Of a stretch of DNA of 64,000 nucleotides, positions 42,937 to 52,277 are shown piece by piece. Within the stretch, counting starts at the first letter, position 1, and each line of letters opens with the position of its first letter. The stretch comes from CBDFHV01 sp965247705 (GTDB lineage: Bacteria; Pseudomonadota; Alphaproteobacteria; Rhodospirillales; CAMCUA01): contig CBDFHV010000085.1 in assembly GCA_965247705.1 (NCBI GenBank), forward strand, positions 62,001 to 126,000, in the 5' to 3' direction. The notes under the pieces were generated by a model. The model ran no database searches, was not told the DNA's origin, and was given only the letters and a program-made list of their open reading frames with translations. Position numbers and translations under genes: made by a program.

Positions 42937-44668
42937 CCCGGCTTATTCACCAACCCCCTTGCCGTAGACTTTTCTGCATGTGATGCGAGTCTCGTTGCAG
43001 GGTCATTCGCGGCTGGCGAGTCACGGGTGCTTCCCCAGCTGTGCGATAGCCACTTGAGGCATGAAAGGCGTGAAGAAGCCGCCGTGGAGGCGAGCGGGAC
43101 CGCCACCGGCGATCCGGCGGTGGCTTGAAGTCTAGCTGGCCGACTTGGACGGGGTTACGGGTCGGCGTATCGCAAGCGTTCCAAGCGCGGCCAGAGCCGT
43201 TGCCAGAAGCGGGCGAATGTTTCCCCGATGACCATGGTGATGCGTCGGCCGGAAACGACGACCCGGGCGGCGGCGCGCAGAACGCGCTCGCGGAACCGGC
43301 GAAGGCTCCACCCCTCGCCGGTCGCAGTCTCCATCAGGCACCGCCCGGCATGAACCAGTTCATAGGCCAGGATGTTGAGCAACAGGACGACCTCGTTGTG
43401 AGCGAAGGCATCGACCGTGCTCTCGCGCTCCGGCAGGCAGCGCCCCCGGTAATGACGCTTCCTTCGCGACGCGGACGACAGCGCCGGGTCCATCACGTCC
43501 ATGAGTTCGCCCATGTGGGCCTCGGCACGGCCGCGCTGGCGGTAGTGATCCAGGAGATCGGCCGCCGGCACGGCCTCGGCATCAAGGCTGGTGATCAGCC
43601 AGAAGTGATCAACCAGAAATTGGTCTGGCCGTTCCAACACCACCAGGACCACTCGGCGCTCTTTCGACCACGACTTCGCCCGGCAGGTCATCTCGTGGAA
43701 CCACGTCCGCGGCTCTGCCGGAGGCCGTCCCGGCGGCCGTCCAAGACAGGGCTGAGCCATGCGGTCCAGGACCTTGTTGGTCCGCAATCGGGCAACATAG
43801 GGCGTCCCGCGACGCTCCAGGCCCGACAGCAGGGGATCGCTGGGGAACCCAGCGTCGATGCGCACCAGAGCGACTTGGCACAGCGTCTCTTCGGCTCGGT
43901 CCACGAGATCAAGGATGAAGTCCAGCGCCCCCTCGGCGGTGTGGGCGTTGCCCTCCCGTAAACGAGCGTCCAGAAGGTCGCCGGTTTCGGCGATGCTGGC
44001 CACCAAAGGGTGGTACATGCGCTGATGGTAATGGCCGTTCCAGGCCGAGCCGGGTTGATGGCCGTGGACCTCGATCGGCAGGCTGTCCACGTCGATGGTC
44101 AGATATCGCTGCCGGTGACCGCCGCGCAGGCCCCGGAACCGCCGCCCCGCGAGCTCGGTGATCGCCTCATGGAGCACAGTGCGGGCCTCCGGCGTGCTCA
44201 GAAGCGCGATCAGACGCGACAGCGTGGGTTGCGAGGCCAGGTGCGCCTCGGTGGACAACGGCGTGACACCCCGTGAACCGCTTGCAGCCAGGCGTAGGCC
44301 CGCATCATGGCGGAGCGCGTCGGCGTCGTCTTGGTCGTGCCAACCCTGGCCAAAGAGAAGCAGAACCGTGCGCAGCAGATCGGCCAGGGGATAGGTGACA
44401 CGATCGGCCTTGCGCGGATCGTGCAACCGCTCGGTCAGCCACTCGATGATCCGGGTGCGCTCCATGATCTCGCGCAAGAGCACGGCCCCCGGTTCCCCGG
44501 TCAGCCGCTCGGGTCGGGATTCGATGCGAAGGGACTTGTTGAACGAGGAACCGAACAGAGATAGCGTTTCACCCATGGCGCACGGCGGAGGTTTGTTGTG
44601 AATCCTTCTAGCACATTGATTTTACGTCAAAATCCGCCGCGCGCCAGTCATTTCAGGCCCCTTGGGTG
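42937..44668 (-). mobile_element. IS1380-like insertion sequence A, copy 2 (one end lost)
   Basis: Inverted copy of 34268-36010. The end at 42937 has the intact repeat CCCGGCTTATTCACC. At the other end identity stops at 44668 (CTTGGGTG), so the outermost 11 bases (AATAAGGCGGG) are absent. It cannot transpose from this end. The adjacent SGNH gene lacks its 5' half, so a deletion probably took both. Confidence 0.87.
43155..44576 (-). CDS. IS1380-like family transposase (copy A2)
   Basis: 473 residues, identical in translation to the transposase at 34371-35792. The gene is intact, so it could act in trans on copy A1, although its own element has lost one terminal repeat. Confidence 0.92.
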   Translation of the reverse strand: MGETLSLFGSSFNKSLRIESRPERLTGEPGAVLLREIMERTRIIEWLTERLHDPRKADRVTYPLADLLRTVLLLFGQGWHDQDDADALRHDAGLRLAASGSRGVTPLSTEAHLASQPTLSRLIALLSTPEARTVLHEAITELAGRRFRGLRGGHRQRYLTIDVDSLPIEVHGHQPGSAWNGHYHQRMYHPLVASIAETGDLLDARLREGNAHTAEGALDFILDLVDRAEETLCQVALVRIDAGFPSDPLLSGLERRGTPYVARLRTNKVLDRMAQPCLGRPPGRPPAEPRTWFHEMTCRAKSWSKERRVVLVVLERPDQFLVDHFWLITSLDAEAVPAADLLDHYRQRGRAEAHMGELMDVMDPALSSASRRKRHYRGRCLPERESTVDAFAHNEVVLLLNILAYELVHAGRCLMETATGEGWSLRRFRERVLRAAARVVVSGRRITMVIGETFARFWQRLWPRLERLRYADP

Positions 44669-45382
44669 CTCGGCATCGTAGCCCCAGTAACGATTCTCTG
44701 CATCTCGGATGGAAACCTGAACAGGATTCCCACCGGGTTCAGGCCATTCCTGAACAATGACTCTGGAATCAAACTCGGATTCAAACCGGCTTTCCACCCC
44801 GTAGACGGCGAGGTCGCATACTTGCCGAATCCCTGGAAAGATAGGGACTTGAGCTTGAGTGGCCTGAAGTCGCTTGCGACCGAACTGGCGAAGACGGATT
44901 TCTGGGCCAATCGATGGCTCAGTTTGACACCCGAGTTCCCCTTTACCCTTCAAACCTTGAGGCTCTTAGACCGCGTGACTGTCAAGATTCGCGACGCCGT
45001 CGTTTCCAACAACTCTAATGACCTATGGACCGTCCAAGAAGGACTTCTCATCATGGACCACATAGTGTCCACATTTCTAAGCGCGACAAGCCAACACGGT
45101 ACTCAGCCGGCAGTCATTCTCCTCCCCCATACAGAGAATTGGCAGAATGAGCGCATCCCGCCCTCGTATGGGCCGTTCCGAGATCGCATCCGCGCCCAAT
45201 ATGGCGATCGACTGATCGTGGTCGACATGTATGAGCATCCCTTTGACGAGGCCTTGTTCCAGGTCGTTCCGTACCGTGGTCACACCTCGCACTATGGAAA
45301 CCGCAGGATTGCCGAAGTTCTGTCCACTGAAATCTGGTCACGCCAAGGCGGGGTCGTTCGCCCTCGACCCGACGTTCGCTAA
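44669..45382 (+). pseudogene. SGNH/GDSL hydrolase-family protein, 5' end lost at insertion sequence A2
   Basis: The frame opens in the IS end and gives the C-terminal about 237 residues of an SGNH-type protein. It begins near the block III region (TILCISDGNLNRI), continues with GFRPFLNNDSGIKLGFKPAF, and ends with the block V region RGHTSHYGNRRIAEVLSTEI. Block I with the catalytic serine is missing. It is a different subfamily from the truncated gene at 36011-36649, since both contain the block III region. Codon use is less G+C-rich than in rsmB next door. Confidence 0.75.
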
Positions 45383-45436
45383 TCGAGGCGGGTGCTGCTG
45401 GCTCCCGGTCGACTCGGACGGCGAGCCGGTCCCAAT

Positions 45437-46738
45437 TCAATCTATCCGCCGCAGCCGCGCAGCATAAAATCCGTCCATGCCCCCTGGGTCCGGTCCGTGA
45501 CAGGGGAGGGTGCGCAGGTCGCCCTCGGGCGTGATGGACTCGGCGAGGCCGCAAACGTCGGCCGGGGTCAACGGTTCACGGCGGAATTCGGGCATCGCGG
45601 CGAGAAAACGGTCGACCCGCTGGGGCCCTTCCTCCGGCTGTAGGGAGCAGACCGCGTAGACCAGGCGACCGCCCGCCGCGACCATGTCCGCCGCCGCGTC
45701 CAGCATCCGGTCCTGAACCGCCGACAGCCGGCGGACGTCCTCCGGCCGCTTGGTCCAGGGCACGTCCGGATGGCGACGAATGGTCCCGGTGGCCGAGCAG
45801 GGCGCATCGAGAAGCACCAAGGGCGCCGCCGCCGGGGGCCGCCATTGAAGGACGTCCGCCGTCACCAACTCCGCCGCCAGGCCCAGGCGAGCCAGGTTCG
45901 CCGCCAGCCGATCGCGCCGCGCCGCCTGACGCTCGACGGCGATCACCCGGGCCCCGGCGGCGGCCAGTTGCGCCGTTTTGCCGCCTGGCGCCGCGCCGAG
46001 GTCGATGACGGTGCGCCCCGCCACCGGTCCCAGCAGTCGTGCCGGCAAGGAGGCCGCCATGTCCTGCACCCACCACGCCCCGTCGTCATATCCGGGCAGG
46101 TCGGCGACACGACCGCCGGCGTCGCGGCGAACCGTGTCGGTCGCCAGGACCCGGCCTTCCAGGCGCGGGGCCCAGATGTCGGGCCATGCGACGACGGAAA
46201 AGTCGAGGGGCGGTTCCGCCATGTGCGCCTCGGCGATGCGCCGGGTTGTTTCCGCCCCATAGGCCGCGGCCCAGCCGTCCCACAGCCAGTCGGGCGTATT
46301 GGCCCGCGCCGGGTCGACGGCGCCGAGGAGGGTCGCGGCTTCCCGCTGCGCGCGGCGCAGAACCGCGTTGGCCAAGGGCCCGTAGGGGCGACCCCCCCGC
46401 GCCACCGCCAGACGTACGGCAGTGTCGACGGCGGCGTGGGCCGGGGTGCCCAGGAACAGAAGCTGGCACAGGCCCAGTCGCAGAGCGTTGATGACGGATT
46501 CCGCGCGTCCCCGCGGCGGCCGTTCCAGCAGGCGGGCGATGGCCCCATCGATCTGTCCCAGGCGGCGCAACGTGGTTGCTACCAGGGTATGGGCGAAGGC
46601 CCGGTCCCGATCCTCTAGGGCGGCCAGGGGTGCGCTTGCCGCCAGGGCCCCGTCCAGGGGCCGGCGGCTGGTCAGCACGGCGTCGAGCACTGCCGCCGCC
46701 GCGGCACGGGCGTCGAGGCCGGGAGAACGCGCGGTCAT
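45437..46738 (-). CDS. rsmB: RsmB/NOP family class I SAM-dependent RNA methyltransferase (16S rRNA m5C967)
   Basis: 433 residues. The N-terminal NusB-like RNA-binding domain (about 1-140) has ALRLGLCQLLFLGTPAHAAV. The methyltransferase domain shows the SAM motif VIDLGAAPGGKTAQLAAAGA, the proline-cysteine motif LLDAPCSATGTIRRHPDVPW and the catalytic cysteine in LVYAVCSLQPEEGP, where both cysteines of the RsmB mechanism are present. Housekeeping gene, transcribed away from the surface genes. It lies between two pieces of polysaccharide island, showing that the island flanks a core locus. Confidence 0.92.
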   Translation of the reverse strand: MTARSPGLDARAAAAAVLDAVLTSRRPLDGALAASAPLAALEDRDRAFAHTLVATTLRRLGQIDGAIARLLERPPRGRAESVINALRLGLCQLLFLGTPAHAAVDTAVRLAVARGGRPYGPLANAVLRRAQREAATLLGAVDPARANTPDWLWDGWAAAYGAETTRRIAEAHMAEPPLDFSVVAWPDIWAPRLEGRVLATDTVRRDAGGRVADLPGYDDGAWWVQDMAASLPARLLGPVAGRTVIDLGAAPGGKTAQLAAAGARVIAVERQAARRDRLAANLARLGLAAELVTADVLQWRPPAAAPLVLLDAPCSATGTIRRHPDVPWTKRPEDVRRLSAVQDRMLDAAADMVAAGGRLVYAVCSLQPEEGPQRVDRFLAAMPEFRREPLTPADVCGLAESITPEGDLRTLPCHGPDPGGMDGFYAARLRRID

Positions 46739-46860
46739 GGGAAAGAAAGGGCTTCGATTGGCATGGCACCGGGATTTCGAGGGCTGCTTATCCCCCGTAT
46801 CCCGGCGTCACGGCAAGGGCGTTCGCGGCCCGTCGTTGACGCATCGGGCCGAAGGGGCCA

Positions 46861-46876
46861 GAAATCCCCGACGCAA
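46861..46876. repeat. 16-base direct repeat upstream of the O-antigen-ligase-like gene
   Basis: GAAATCCCCGACGCAA, identical to 48284-48299. This copy lies about 80 bases before the ligase start; the other lies about 97 bases before the SGNH start. Possible shared regulatory site. Confidence 0.45.
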
Positions 46877-46957
46877 ACGAATCGGGTCACCCGCGTGGTT
46901 TGACCTGTTGCATCGAACAGGAGCGATCGGCGTGGCCCCGGGAAACCGACCCCTCTA

Positions 46958-48211
46958 ATGGGACGATGGACCCAGCACTGGGCCGGCTGGCTGTTCGCCG
47001 GACTCGGTTTGCTGTTGCCCATCATGGTCTTGTTCGCGCCCCGGACACCGACCGCATTGGCCGTTTTGGCGGCTGCTGCCTCAGCCGTCATCATCGTATC
47101 CCGCCGCCCGGCCTTTCGACTGCCCGCGCCGGGAGTGTTCGCGACCCTGGCCGGCCTCTGTGGGTTCGCCGCCCTTTCCACTCTGTGGTCCCTGGATCCA
47201 CCCCTGGCTTGGCAGGGAGCAGCCAAACTTCTCGGACACATCGTCGTTGGTCTGTTGTTGATCGGCGGCGCGACCCTGCTGACGGCCGAGGAACGACGGC
47301 GCGCTCTCTTGGGCCTCGCCGTGGGTGTCGCGGCCGCGCTGATAATCCTCGCCGCCGAATCGTTTCAGGGTTCGATGGTAAGCAAGCTGCTGGCGGACAA
47401 GGACCGGGACCTGGTGGATCTGGATTTCCAGGTCAACATCTACGGCGCCTACTGGTTCAACGCCGGGGGCAGCGTCATCGCCATCCTGGTTTGGCCCCTG
47501 GGGCTCGATCGGCGAGTCGGACGCTGGGTCCTGGCGCCTACTCTTTTCGCCTTGGCGGCAACCCTTTATGGCATTGGATTCGCGACGGGCGCGCTTGCCG
47601 TGGTCGTCGGCGCCGCCGCGGCGCTTGGCGTTGCCCTCGCCGGGCGACGCGCCGTGGTGGCGCTGATGGCGGTCATGGTCGTGGCGGTCATGTTGGCGCC
47701 GGTGGCGCCGCGAACCGTGCTCGAACCGGAACGGTTGAGCGCCATGGCCGACCTGTTTCCGCGGACGATGCTGCCGCGCTTTTACATCTGGGCGTTTGCC
47801 GCCGAGCGCATCGGAGAAAAGCCACTGGCGGGATGGGGCATGAACGCGTCGAGGACGATGCCCGGCGGCGATGCCCGAATCGTCGATCGCATACGCGACC
47901 GAACCTACGGGCACGTCCTTCCGCTGCATCCCCACAATGTGGCGCTCCAGGTCTGGATGGAGCTCGGGCTGCCGGGTGCCCTGCTGTTGAGCGGCCTGAT
48001 CTGCGCCGTCCTGTGGGCGGCGGCCACGGTGCTGCCCGCCCGCCGGGCGCCGGCGCTTGCCACTGGGCAGGCGGTCGCCGGCATCGTTTTCATGGGCCTG
48101 AGCTACGGCGCCTTTCAAAGCTGGTGGATCAGTACCCTGTGGCTGGCGGCGGCGTTCACGGTTTGCGGGATGGATGGCGGGAGCGCGTCTCGATCGCGGG
48201 CAACCACATGA
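46958..48211 (+). CDS. O-antigen ligase (WaaL/Wzy-like) family membrane protein
   Basis: 417 residues with about 10-12 hydrophobic segments, for example WAGWLFAGLGLLLPIMVLFA and LGLAVGVAAALIILAAESF. The large periplasmic loop ends in VLPLHPHNVALQVWMELGLP, the H-x-x-x-x-x-E-like motif of O-antigen ligases and polymerases, with RFYIWAFAAERIGEKPLAGW before it. It would join or polymerise glycan from an undecaprenyl carrier at the periplasmic face. The SGNH protein and the acyltransferase downstream suggest that the glycan is also acylated. Divergent from rsmB. Confidence 0.85.
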   Translation: MGRWTQHWAGWLFAGLGLLLPIMVLFAPRTPTALAVLAAAASAVIIVSRRPAFRLPAPGVFATLAGLCGFAALSTLWSLDPPLAWQGAAKLLGHIVVGLLLIGGATLLTAEERRRALLGLAVGVAAALIILAAESFQGSMVSKLLADKDRDLVDLDFQVNIYGAYWFNAGGSVIAILVWPLGLDRRVGRWVLAPTLFALAATLYGIGFATGALAVVVGAAAALGVALAGRRAVVALMAVMVVAVMLAPVAPRTVLEPERLSAMADLFPRTMLPRFYIWAFAAERIGEKPLAGWGMNASRTMPGGDARIVDRIRDRTYGHVLPLHPHNVALQVWMELGLPGALLLSGLICAVLWAAATVLPARRAPALATGQAVAGIVFMGLSYGAFQSWWISTLWLAAAFTVCGMDGGSASRSRATT

Positions 48212-48283
48212 CCGCCGGGGTGGTATCCCGTTTCGAGGCGTGGGTTTGCCTCGATGCGGTAGGTTCGGCCGCGTCGCCATGTG

Positions 48284-48299
48284 GAAATCCCCGACGCAA
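48284..48299. repeat. 16-base direct repeat upstream of the SGNH gene
   Basis: Second copy of GAAATCCCCGACGCAA, seen also at 46861-46876. It lies in the 180-base gap between the ligase-like gene and the SGNH gene. Confidence 0.45.
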
Positions 48300-48395
48300 G
48301 TCGGCGGCGATGGTGGTTTGTGCACCGTTCTTGGATCACATCCGAGGAAACCCTATGCTCCCGACGGCAATGTGAGGCGGCACACGGAACCCTAC

Positions 48396-49460
48396 GTGCG
48401 CATTTATTTTCTCCGTCTGTTTCTGATCCTATTCCCCCTCGTCGGCATCGTCGCGGGCGGCGAGGCCATCATTCGATTGACGGCGCCGCAGAATCTCACC
48501 GGGACATGGTTGGACCCGGATCCGGACGGCCTGGTGCTCAATCGACCTCGCCACGTCACCCAGCACCAATGGGGAGACCGGATCGTCACCTACCGGTTCA
48601 ACAGCCTCCATCAAAGGGGCCCGGAACCCGCGGAAGGGGTGTCGAAGCTCCTCGTGCTCGGCGATTCGGTGGCCTTCGGATGGTTGTTGCGGGAGGACGA
48701 TTCAACGCCGCGGTTGATCCAGAAGGCGGTGGACAGGGACTGGGGCGAGGGTCGGGTTCAAGTTCTCAACGCCGCGACGGGCGGCTGGGGGACGGCAAGC
48801 TATACGGCCTATCTGGAGCGGTTTGGCGAGACCATTGAACCCCTCGCCGTCCTCGTTCTCGCGAACACGGGCGACGTAATTCGCTCGACGGAAAGCAAAC
48901 TCTATGCATGGCGGGAAGGCGCCCTTGGCCGAGAATTGGTGTTTGCGCCCCGACCCCCCAGCGGCATTCGGTTTCAATTGCGCCGGCTCTCCAACGGGAT
49001 TCCCGGCTATCACTGGCTGCTCACTCATTCCCACCTGTTCCAATTCGTTCGAAACCTTACCGCGCTTGGCTTGACTCGGTTCGGAACGGACCAGGCACGT
49101 CACGCGCCCGGTCCCCTGACGCTGGCTCGCATGGACGATTCGCCCGAATTGCGGGATTTGGCCCGCGCCCTGTTTCGCCGCATCAAGGCATGGTGCGACT
49201 CCCACAACGCCAAATTGTATGTTCTCTCTCAATATCTGAGGACCCGCCCGGCCGACAATTGGGACTGGTTCTCCCGGATCATGGCCGAGGAGGGCATTCC
49301 CTTCCTCGATCTCCAACCGCCGATGGTCGCTCTGGTGGGCGAACGGCACCGGGACTACTTTCTTCCCGGCGACCCCCATCCCAACGAACGGGTGCCCCAT
49401 GCGGCGATGATGTTCCTGTGGCCATGGCTAAAGCCCCGCCTGGAGCCCCTGCTGCCGTGA
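48396..49460 (+). CDS. SGNH/GDSL hydrolase family protein
   Basis: About 354 residues from GTG 48396 (an in-frame GTG at 48372 is the alternative). An N-terminal signal-anchor (YFLRLFLILFPLVGIVAGGE) places the domain in the periplasm. Block I is KLLVLGDSVAFGWLLREDD with the nucleophile serine, and block II reads LNAATGGWGTASY. Block III is altered: a conserved Asn-Asp is replaced by NTGD. Block V is YFLPGDPHPNERVPHAAMM with Asp and His. Such proteins add or remove acyl groups on exopolysaccharide. It sits between the ligase-like gene and an acyltransferase. Confidence 0.85.
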   Translation: MRIYFLRLFLILFPLVGIVAGGEAIIRLTAPQNLTGTWLDPDPDGLVLNRPRHVTQHQWGDRIVTYRFNSLHQRGPEPAEGVSKLLVLGDSVAFGWLLREDDSTPRLIQKAVDRDWGEGRVQVLNAATGGWGTASYTAYLERFGETIEPLAVLVLANTGDVIRSTESKLYAWREGALGRELVFAPRPPSGIRFQLRRLSNGIPGYHWLLTHSHLFQFVRNLTALGLTRFGTDQARHAPGPLTLARMDDSPELRDLARALFRRIKAWCDSHNAKLYVLSQYLRTRPADNWDWFSRIMAEEGIPFLDLQPPMVALVGERHRDYFLPGDPHPNERVPHAAMMFLWPWLKPRLEPLLP

Positions 49461-49515
49461 CTTGCCAACGGTTCCGGTCAATGGCGCGATATTACTGGAC
49501 GACGGTGGTGCACCC

Positions 49516-50640
49516 ATGGGCCTGATTCGATTTCTTTTGGCCGCGGCCGTGGTCGCCGAGCATGCGGGGCCGATTTTGGGCAGCCGCCTCGTCGGCGGTG
49601 GGACGGCAGTGCAGACGTTCTACATCATCTCCGGCTTCTACATGGCGCTGATCCTCAACGGCAAGTACGCCCGTGGCTATTTTCTATTCATCTCCAACCG
49701 GTTCTTGAGAATTTTCCCCGTCTACTGGGTGTGCCTGGTGCTGGCGACTCTGCTCCTGTTCTTCTTCGGTGCGCTGGCGGACGGTGTATCGCTGGAGGGC
49801 GCCACCTATGGCTCGGGGTGGTTGTCGGAGGCGGCGTCGCCGTCGCTTTCCGCCGCCGGGTTGATTCTTTTGGTCAACGTCGCACTATTTTTCCGCACCC
49901 TGTTCGCGTTCCTGGCGATCGATCCGGGAACCGGCGGCCTGTTCTTTTTCGGCGACGACCCGGCCCCGCAGCTTGTCGCCCATCTGTTCTTTCCGGTATC
50001 CCAGGCCTGGACCCTGGATATCGAGCTCGTGTTCTACCTGTTGGCGCCGTTTCTCGTCCGCCGGGGGCTGCCGGCCTTGCTGGCGCTCATGGTCGCCTTC
50101 TTCGCGCTGCGCCTGGGAATCCGTTTCGCCTACCAGGAATTGTTCCCGACCACCTGGGAGCTGAAGCTTTACTTCACGCCTTTCGCCCAGATCGGATTCT
50201 TCATGGCCGGCGCCGTATCCTACTGGTTCTATCGAAGATGGAAGGAGCACCTGCCCAAGGGTCCGGGCCTCGTCCTCTTGTGCGTGGTCGCCGCCCTGAC
50301 CATTGGGTTTTTCTTCGTACCCTTGCCGCCCTCCTGGACGTCGAAGCTTTACTACTTGTTGGTTTTCCTGTCCCTGCCGCTGATCTTCGAGTCGACCCGC
50401 CACAGCCGGCTGGACCGATGGATCGGCGAGACTTCCTACCCGATTTACGTCGGCCACTACATTGTCGTGCTGGCCATCGACGGCCTGGGATATTCGCTCG
50501 CCGCCTCTGGGCCGGCGGCCTTGATCGGGGCGACCGCCCTTGCCGCCCTCCTCATCGTGGCGGTATCCGCGCCCGTGGAGCGCTATCGTCAGCGCCGCGT
50601 GTCGGGCTCCGCGCCGTCGCCACCGACTGGAAACAGATAG
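49516..50640 (+). CDS. Acyltransferase 3 family protein (OafA/YrhL type)
   Basis: 374 residues from ATG 49516. It has about 10 transmembrane helices with the family hallmarks: the early histidine in AAVVAEHAGPI, RFLRIFPVYWVCLV after helix 2, VSQAWTLDIELVFYLLAPFL and the C-terminal GETSYPIYVGHYIVV. It transfers acetyl or another acyl group to a carbohydrate at the inner membrane. Last gene of the plus-strand surface operon (ligase, SGNH, acyltransferase). Its 3' end overlaps the methyltransferase gene by 52 bases on the opposite strand. Confidence 0.9.
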   Translation: MGLIRFLLAAAVVAEHAGPILGSRLVGGGTAVQTFYIISGFYMALILNGKYARGYFLFISNRFLRIFPVYWVCLVLATLLLFFFGALADGVSLEGATYGSGWLSEAASPSLSAAGLILLVNVALFFRTLFAFLAIDPGTGGLFFFGDDPAPQLVAHLFFPVSQAWTLDIELVFYLLAPFLVRRGLPALLALMVAFFALRLGIRFAYQELFPTTWELKLYFTPFAQIGFFMAGAVSYWFYRRWKEHLPKGPGLVLLCVVAALTIGFFFVPLPPSWTSKLYYLLVFLSLPLIFESTRHSRLDRWIGETSYPIYVGHYIVVLAIDGLGYSLAASGPAALIGATALAALLIVAVSAPVERYRQRRVSGSAPSPPTGNR

Positions 50641-51380
50641 AGGTAGGAAACCAGGCCCGGGCGCAGCCGCTCCAGCACCCGGCCGGCCACCTCCGCCGTA
50701 CCCAGGGCAACGGTCCCATGGACCGCGTCCCCCCAACGCCGGTAGAGGCGGAGCGGCACCATCACCCGCCGCAAAGGCCTGGCGAACCCCATCGCCTCAT
50801 GGTTGGCCACAAGTTCGGCGAAACTGTCGGCGAGGCCACGGCGGTCGACGATCTGTACCGCCGCCACGGCGCCGCCGGGCCTCAGTTTGGGGGCGAAGGC
50901 TTCGAGGAACGGGCGATGCACCTGGGCCCGATCGCTGCGGGTGAAGGGGTAGAACTCCCGGGCATGGATCAGGGCGAAGTGGCGGTCGGGAAAGGACGAC
51001 AGGTCGTCCGCCGAGCAGACGGCGAACCGGCAGCGGGGATAGCGGGACTGGGCGACCCGGATCGCCGAAGCGGACAGGTCGATGCCGTGCACGGTCGCGC
51101 CGTCTCCCAAGGTTTCCTCCAAGGCGTTGCTGAGCGTGCCGATGGCGCAGCCCACGTCCAGGATCGGCCCGTCCAAGGGCAACCCGATATGCCGCAGATG
51201 GCCCGCCAGGTTGCGGGCGTAGAAGCGCGCGTAATCGTCGTCGACGATGGCGTGGCTCTCGATCGCCTGCGCATCACGACCGGATTCGAAGGAGTCATAG
51301 GTTCCGTAGACCCCTTCTCCCCGCGCGGCCTGGCCCTTCATCTTCTCCGGCAGCATCCAGTCAGAATCGGGGTTCGTCAT
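50589..51380 (-). CDS. Class I SAM-dependent methyltransferase
   Basis: 263 residues from ATG 51380 (MTNPDSDWMLPEKMKGQ). Motif I is PILDVGCAIGTLSNAL, motif II the acidic end in VHGIDLSASAIRVA, and motif III FALIHAREFYPF. The acceptor is not readable. The convergent overlap with the acyltransferase 3' end and its place beside surface genes suggest, weakly, a sugar or lipid substrate. Confidence 0.85.
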   Translation of the reverse strand: MTNPDSDWMLPEKMKGQAARGEGVYGTYDSFESGRDAQAIESHAIVDDDYARFYARNLAGHLRHIGLPLDGPILDVGCAIGTLSNALEETLGDGATVHGIDLSASAIRVAQSRYPRCRFAVCSADDLSSFPDRHFALIHAREFYPFTRSDRAQVHRPFLEAFAPKLRPGGAVAAVQIVDRRGLADSFAELVANHEAMGFARPLRRVMVPLRLYRRWGDAVHGTVALGTAEVAGRVLERLRPGLVSYLYLFPVGGDGAEPDTRR

Positions 51381-51471
51381 CGCGGGACCACGGCGTGGAT
51401 TTGGGTTAGCCCGCTTGATACCATAGGCGCCGGCCGGGTACACCGGCGGACCTTCGCCACGGAACGACGCC

Positions 51472-51672
51472 ATGACCGACACGTCGCCAACGAAGCCGGC
51501 GCCCGCATCATCCCTCGGGATCGAAAGCGCGCCACCCTCCGACGACAAGGCGCGCCACCCGAGCCCTGCGGTCGATTCCGAACCTAGCGCGCCTGAAACC
51601 GGCGGTCCCAAGGGACCGGAACCCACCCGCTACGGGGACTGGGAACGCAAGGGGCGCTGCATCGACTTCTGA
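51472..51672 (+). CDS. DUF1674 / SDHAF4-like succinate dehydrogenase assembly factor
   Basis: 66 residues. The N-terminal half is disordered, rich in Ser and Pro. The C-terminus is the invariant signature GGPKGPEPTRYGDWERKGRC followed by IDF. In mitochondria SDHAF4 protects flavinated SdhA during complex II assembly; the alphaproteobacterial protein is the presumed equivalent. No sdh genes are in the window. This is one of the better taxonomic markers here. Confidence 0.92.
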   Translation: MTDTSPTKPAPASSLGIESAPPSDDKARHPSPAVDSEPSAPETGGPKGPEPTRYGDWERKGRCIDF

Positions 51673-51734
51673 TCGAAGGCCTTCCTCCGGCTCTTGGCGT
51701 CGTCGGCGGACGATGCACGGTTGCGGATTTTCCC

Positions 51735-51763
51735 TTATGAGTATATATTGATGATCATATAAT
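51735..51763 (+). promoter_or_regulatory. Possible sigma-70-type promoter of the nuclease gene
   Basis: A perfect -10 hexamer TATAAT at 51758-51763 in a locally A+T-rich stretch, with a weak -35 (TTATGA at 51735-51740) 17 bases away. It lies 36 bases upstream of ATG 51800. The -35 matches only half the consensus. Confidence 0.35.
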
Positions 51764-51799
51764 ACAACTTTTACGAGATTCACCTTGTCTTCGTCCGAC

Positions 51800-52267
51800 A
51801 TGCGTCGCCTCAAGTCCTGGATTGCCGGCGTCCTGTGCGCCGGCTTTTCGACGGCGACCCCGGTAACCGCCGGCGAAGTGCTGGACGGGCCCATCACGGC
51901 GGTGGTGCTGCGGGTGATCGACGGCGATAGCATCGCCGTCAGGGCGCGGGTGTGGCTGGGCCAGGACATCGAGGTCGTGGTGCGGATCGCCGGGATCGAC
52001 GCCCCGGAACGCCGTGGCGCCTGCGCGGCGGAACAGCGGTGGGCCGAGCGGTCCCGGGCATTCTTGGCGGAACGCCTGACCGGCGGCCATGTCGTCTTGT
52101 CCGATGTCCGGAACGGCAAGTACGCGGGCCGTGTGGTGGCCAAGGTGAGCGGTCCCGCTGTCGCCGACTGGGGAAGCCTGCTGGTGGACCAGGGGCTGGC
52201 GCGGCCCTATGACGGCGGTCGTCGCAGTTCGTGGTGCGCTCCCGAGGTGGCGGCGGGCCAACCTTGA
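51800..52267 (+). CDS. Thermonuclease family protein (SNase-like), secreted
   Basis: 155 residues from ATG 51800 (TTG 51785 is also in frame). A signal peptide MRRLKSWIAGVLCAGFSTA is followed by the OB-fold nuclease: VLRVIDGDSIAVRARV (Asp ligands), VVRIAGIDAPERRG (catalytic Arg) and YAGRVVAKVSGPAVADWGS with the second catalytic region. It would cleave DNA or RNA in the periplasm or outside with Ca2+. The expected Glu after the first strand set is not obvious, so the activity is probable rather than certain. Converges on acs. Confidence 0.85.
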   Translation: MRRLKSWIAGVLCAGFSTATPVTAGEVLDGPITAVVLRVIDGDSIAVRARVWLGQDIEVVVRIAGIDAPERRGACAAEQRWAERSRAFLAERLTGGHVVLSDVRNGKYAGRVVAKVSGPAVADWGSLLVDQGLARPYDGGRRSSWCAPEVAAGQP

Positions 52268-52277
52268 GAAGCCTCCC

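Noticed and set aside
35819..45382. Idea that the truncated SGNH genes at 36011-36649 and 44669-45382 are two halves of one gene split by insertion and inversion
   Set aside because: Both pieces include the block III region (AFVNDG in one, ISDGNLNRI in the other) and look like different SGNH subfamilies, so they cannot be joined into one protein.
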